Positions 62,418-64,000 of a DNA stretch of 64,000 nt are shown piece by piece. Within the stretch, counting starts at the first letter, position 1, and each line of letters opens with the position of its first letter. Made by a program: the position numbers and the translations under genes. Source of the DNA: Dichetophora obliterata (Eukaryota; Arthropoda; Insecta; Diptera; Sciomyzidae); NCBI GenBank assembly GCA_963920525.1, contig OY986438.1, forward strand, positions 73,168,346 to 73,232,345. Direction: 5' to 3'. The notes under the pieces are model-generated. The model did no database searches, was not told where the DNA came from, and worked only from the letters and a program-made list of their open reading frames with translations.

Positions 62418-64000
62418 TCAATAGGTTTTTGAAATGAGTTCGCTGGTTTTGTCAATTCCTAAGTGGCCCATTTCATCGTGATATTTATAAATAACATGAT
62501 CTTCCATGTCTTCTGGAACGCAAAACAAAATGGTACCATTATTCATTTTTTTATATATAACTCCATTTCGCATTTCATATAGACTATGTTCCGAATTTTG
62601 TAAGATTTCTCGCAACTCAAGCAACCTTTTATCTTTACCTTGACAGAGAATCAGGTTTTCCTCAAAAGTATTAGCTTCTAACACCAACACACTATTACAT
62701 CGACTCAACGCATCTACGTGTTGCATGCGAGCACCGGCGCGATGCTCTAACACATAGTCAAAATTTTGTGGCTCTAAAGCCCACCTGGCTATCCTAGGGT
62801 TAAGTTCTTTTTTATTTAAAGTCATTGTTAACGAATTGCAGTCCGTAACAATTTTAAACTGTCTACCTTGAAGATAAACACGAAAACGTTGTAAGGCGTT
62901 GACTATAGCCAGTGTTTCAAGTTCAAAGCTGTGATACTTGGCTTCGGTTTCTGTCGTTCTTTTCGAGAAATAAAATATTGGATGTACTCTACCATCTTCC
63001 TTTTTTGCATTACAAACGGCACCGTAACCCATAGCACTAGCATCGCAATGCAACTCTGTGACCGCTTTCGGATCATATAATCCAAGAACCGGAGATTCTA
63101 TCAATTTTTTCTTAAGAATCTCAAACGTCTCCAATTCTTGGGGTCCAAAATGAAATTTACTATCCTTTTTAGTAAGGTCGTACAATGGTTTAGCTATTAC
63201 AGAAAAATTTTTAATGAATCTTCTAAAATAAGAACAAAGACCAAGAAAACTTTGTACCGTGTGGAGTTTTTGTGGTATTGGAAAATTTCTTACTGCATCA
63301 ATTCCCCTTTCATCGGCTTTTATACCTTCTACCGTTATAGTGTAACCCAAATACTTAACACTTGATTGCAAAAATTCGCATTTATCTAGTCGCAGTTCAA
63401 GTTTATTGTCAACCAACCTTTTAAAAACGTCCTTAAGTATTCTCATATGATCCTGTAAACTTTCAGTCGCTATGAGTATGTCATCTAAATAAACAATTAA
63501 ACTGTCACCTCGTACCATGTCAGCAAAAATTTTGCTAACAAATCTTTGAAATGTCGAAGGGGCATTTTTTAACCCAAATGGCATTCTTGTAAATTCGAAA
63601 TGCCCTAATGGAGTGACAAAAGAAGTATACTTTACTGAATCAGGGTGCATATACACGTGAAAAAACCCATTCTTCAAATCTAGTTTTGTGAAAAATTTCT
63701 TCTTTACTAACCTGTCTAACAAATCGTCGATAAGTGGAATCCGATAATTGTCTTTTAAAGTCACCTTATTTAGCGTGCGATAGTCAATACACATTCGCAA
63801 GTCACCAGTTTTTTTTCCTAATACAATCGGTGAAACAAACTCTGACTCACTTGTTTTTATATAACCCATATCTAAGTATTCGTCCAATAATCTCTGCAGT
63901 TCTGCCTTTTCTGAATATGACAGCCGCCTAGGTGGACAATGAAAAGGCTTTTCATTTTCCAAAGCCAATTTCATTTCACACTTTACCAGTGGTTCGTCAG
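62418..64000 (-). CDS. RT and RNase H of element E (partial at window edge)
   Basis: The minus frame is open to the edge. RT motifs are MCIDYRTLNKVTLKDNYRIPLIDDLLD, FTKLDLKNGFFHVYMHPDSVKY, TRMPFGLKNAPSTFQRF and the palm IVYLDDILIATE. Connection: FLGLCSYFRRFIKNFSVIAKPLY. RNase H: TELHCDASAMGYGAV, SFELETLAIVNAL, IVTDCNSLTMTLNK. The linker HVDALSRC and the zinc-finger His (HDEMGHLGIDK) follow. All the RT and RNase H residues I can see are intact. Protease and RT start are outside the window. Confidence 0.92.
   Translation of the reverse strand, partial: DEPLVKCEMKLALENEKPFHCPPRRLSYSEKAELQRLLDEYLDMGYIKTSESEFVSPIVLGKKTGDLRMCIDYRTLNKVTLKDNYRIPLIDDLLDRLVKKKFFTKLDLKNGFFHVYMHPDSVKYTSFVTPLGHFEFTRMPFGLKNAPSTFQRFVSKIFADMVRGDSLIVYLDDILIATESLQDHMRILKDVFKRLVDNKLELRLDKCEFLQSSVKYLGYTITVEGIKADERGIDAVRNFPIPQKLHTVQSFLGLCSYFRRFIKNFSVIAKPLYDLTKKDSKFHFGPQELETFEILKKKLIESPVLGLYDPKAVTELHCDASAMGYGAVCNAKKEDGRVHPIFYFSKRTTETEAKYHSFELETLAIVNALQRFRVYLQGRQFKIVTDCNSLTMTLNKKELNPRIARWALEPQNFDYVLEHRAGARMQHVDALSRCNSVLVLEANTFEENLILCQGKDKRLLELREILQNSEHSLYEMRNGVIYKKMNNGTILFCVPEDMEDHVIYKYHDEMGHLGIDKTSELISKTY

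Larger units (their letters stand above)
61120..64000 (-). mobile_element. mdg3/micropia-like element E, right part beyond the window
   Basis: A 263-bp LTR (61120-61382) begins TGTAGTA and ends TACTACA. The integrase, then RNase H and RT follow on the minus strand up to the window edge. The RT box FTKLDLKNGFFHVYMH and the PPT (ATGGCCGAAT) link it to element A. Pol is nearly intact: one visible break between RNase H and integrase. Protease, gag and the 5' LTR lie outside the window. Confidence 0.88.

Noticed and set aside
1..64000. Host protein-coding, tRNA or rRNA genes
   Set aside because: Every long frame could be assigned to a mobile element or to its antisense. I saw no tRNA cloverleaf or rRNA signature by eye, although a covariance search was not possible.

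Overview
This window looks like transposon-filled DNA, probably heterochromatic, from a higher dipteran insect. A tephritid-type fly is my best guess, because the DD41D (rosa-type) mariner and the mix of Ty3/gypsy, BEL/Pao and LINE families fit one. That placement is inference. I found no host gene, tRNA, rRNA or CRISPR array. Nearly every base belongs to a mobile element or its remains, and most coding regions carry stops or frameshifts.

Layout from left to right. (1) 1-240 is a LINE reverse transcriptase scrap (-). (2) 241-5989 is a decayed gypsy-clade LTR element 'C' (-) that keeps its 5' LTR and tRNA-Lys-type PBS. (3) 6031-38931 is one mdg3/micropia-like LTR element 'A' (-). Its two LTRs lie 32.5 kb apart because of nested insertions. 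A DD41D mariner sits in its RT active-site motif (8457-9766). A composite block fills the gap between its protease and RT (about 10438-37360). That block holds a LINE (-) broken by a CACTA transposon (13032-29302). The CACTA holds a truncated LINE, which in turn holds a young 10.4-kb BEL/Pao element (18089-28455, TSD CATTC). A second truncated LINE (31386-32612) and a third, nearly full-length LINE (+, about 33060-37360) complete the block. (4) 38904-39090 is an AT-rich palindrome. (5) 39098-40114 is a non-autonomous element with long TIRs, and 40127 to about 43606 is a related intron-containing DNA transposon encoding a 723-residue protein of a family I cannot name. (6) 43611-61119 is an env-bearing gypsy (errantivirus-like) element 'B' (-). 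Its gag is split by the gypsy element 'D' (+, 50088-60581, 17.6/297-type PBS). (7) 61120-64000 is a second mdg3/micropia-like element 'E' (-), cut by the window edge.

Biological reading. The order of insertion can be read from target duplications and from frames that resume across each insert. All LTR elements except D lie on the minus strand, as in some piRNA-producing loci of flies; that is a hypothesis only. The features most worth follow-up are the two-gene CACTA element, the poorly known transposon at 40-43.6 kb, the extra zinc-knuckle ORF with its own 3' splice site at the 3' end of the BEL element, and the arrays of short dyad repeats in the leaders of three separate LTR retrotransposons.
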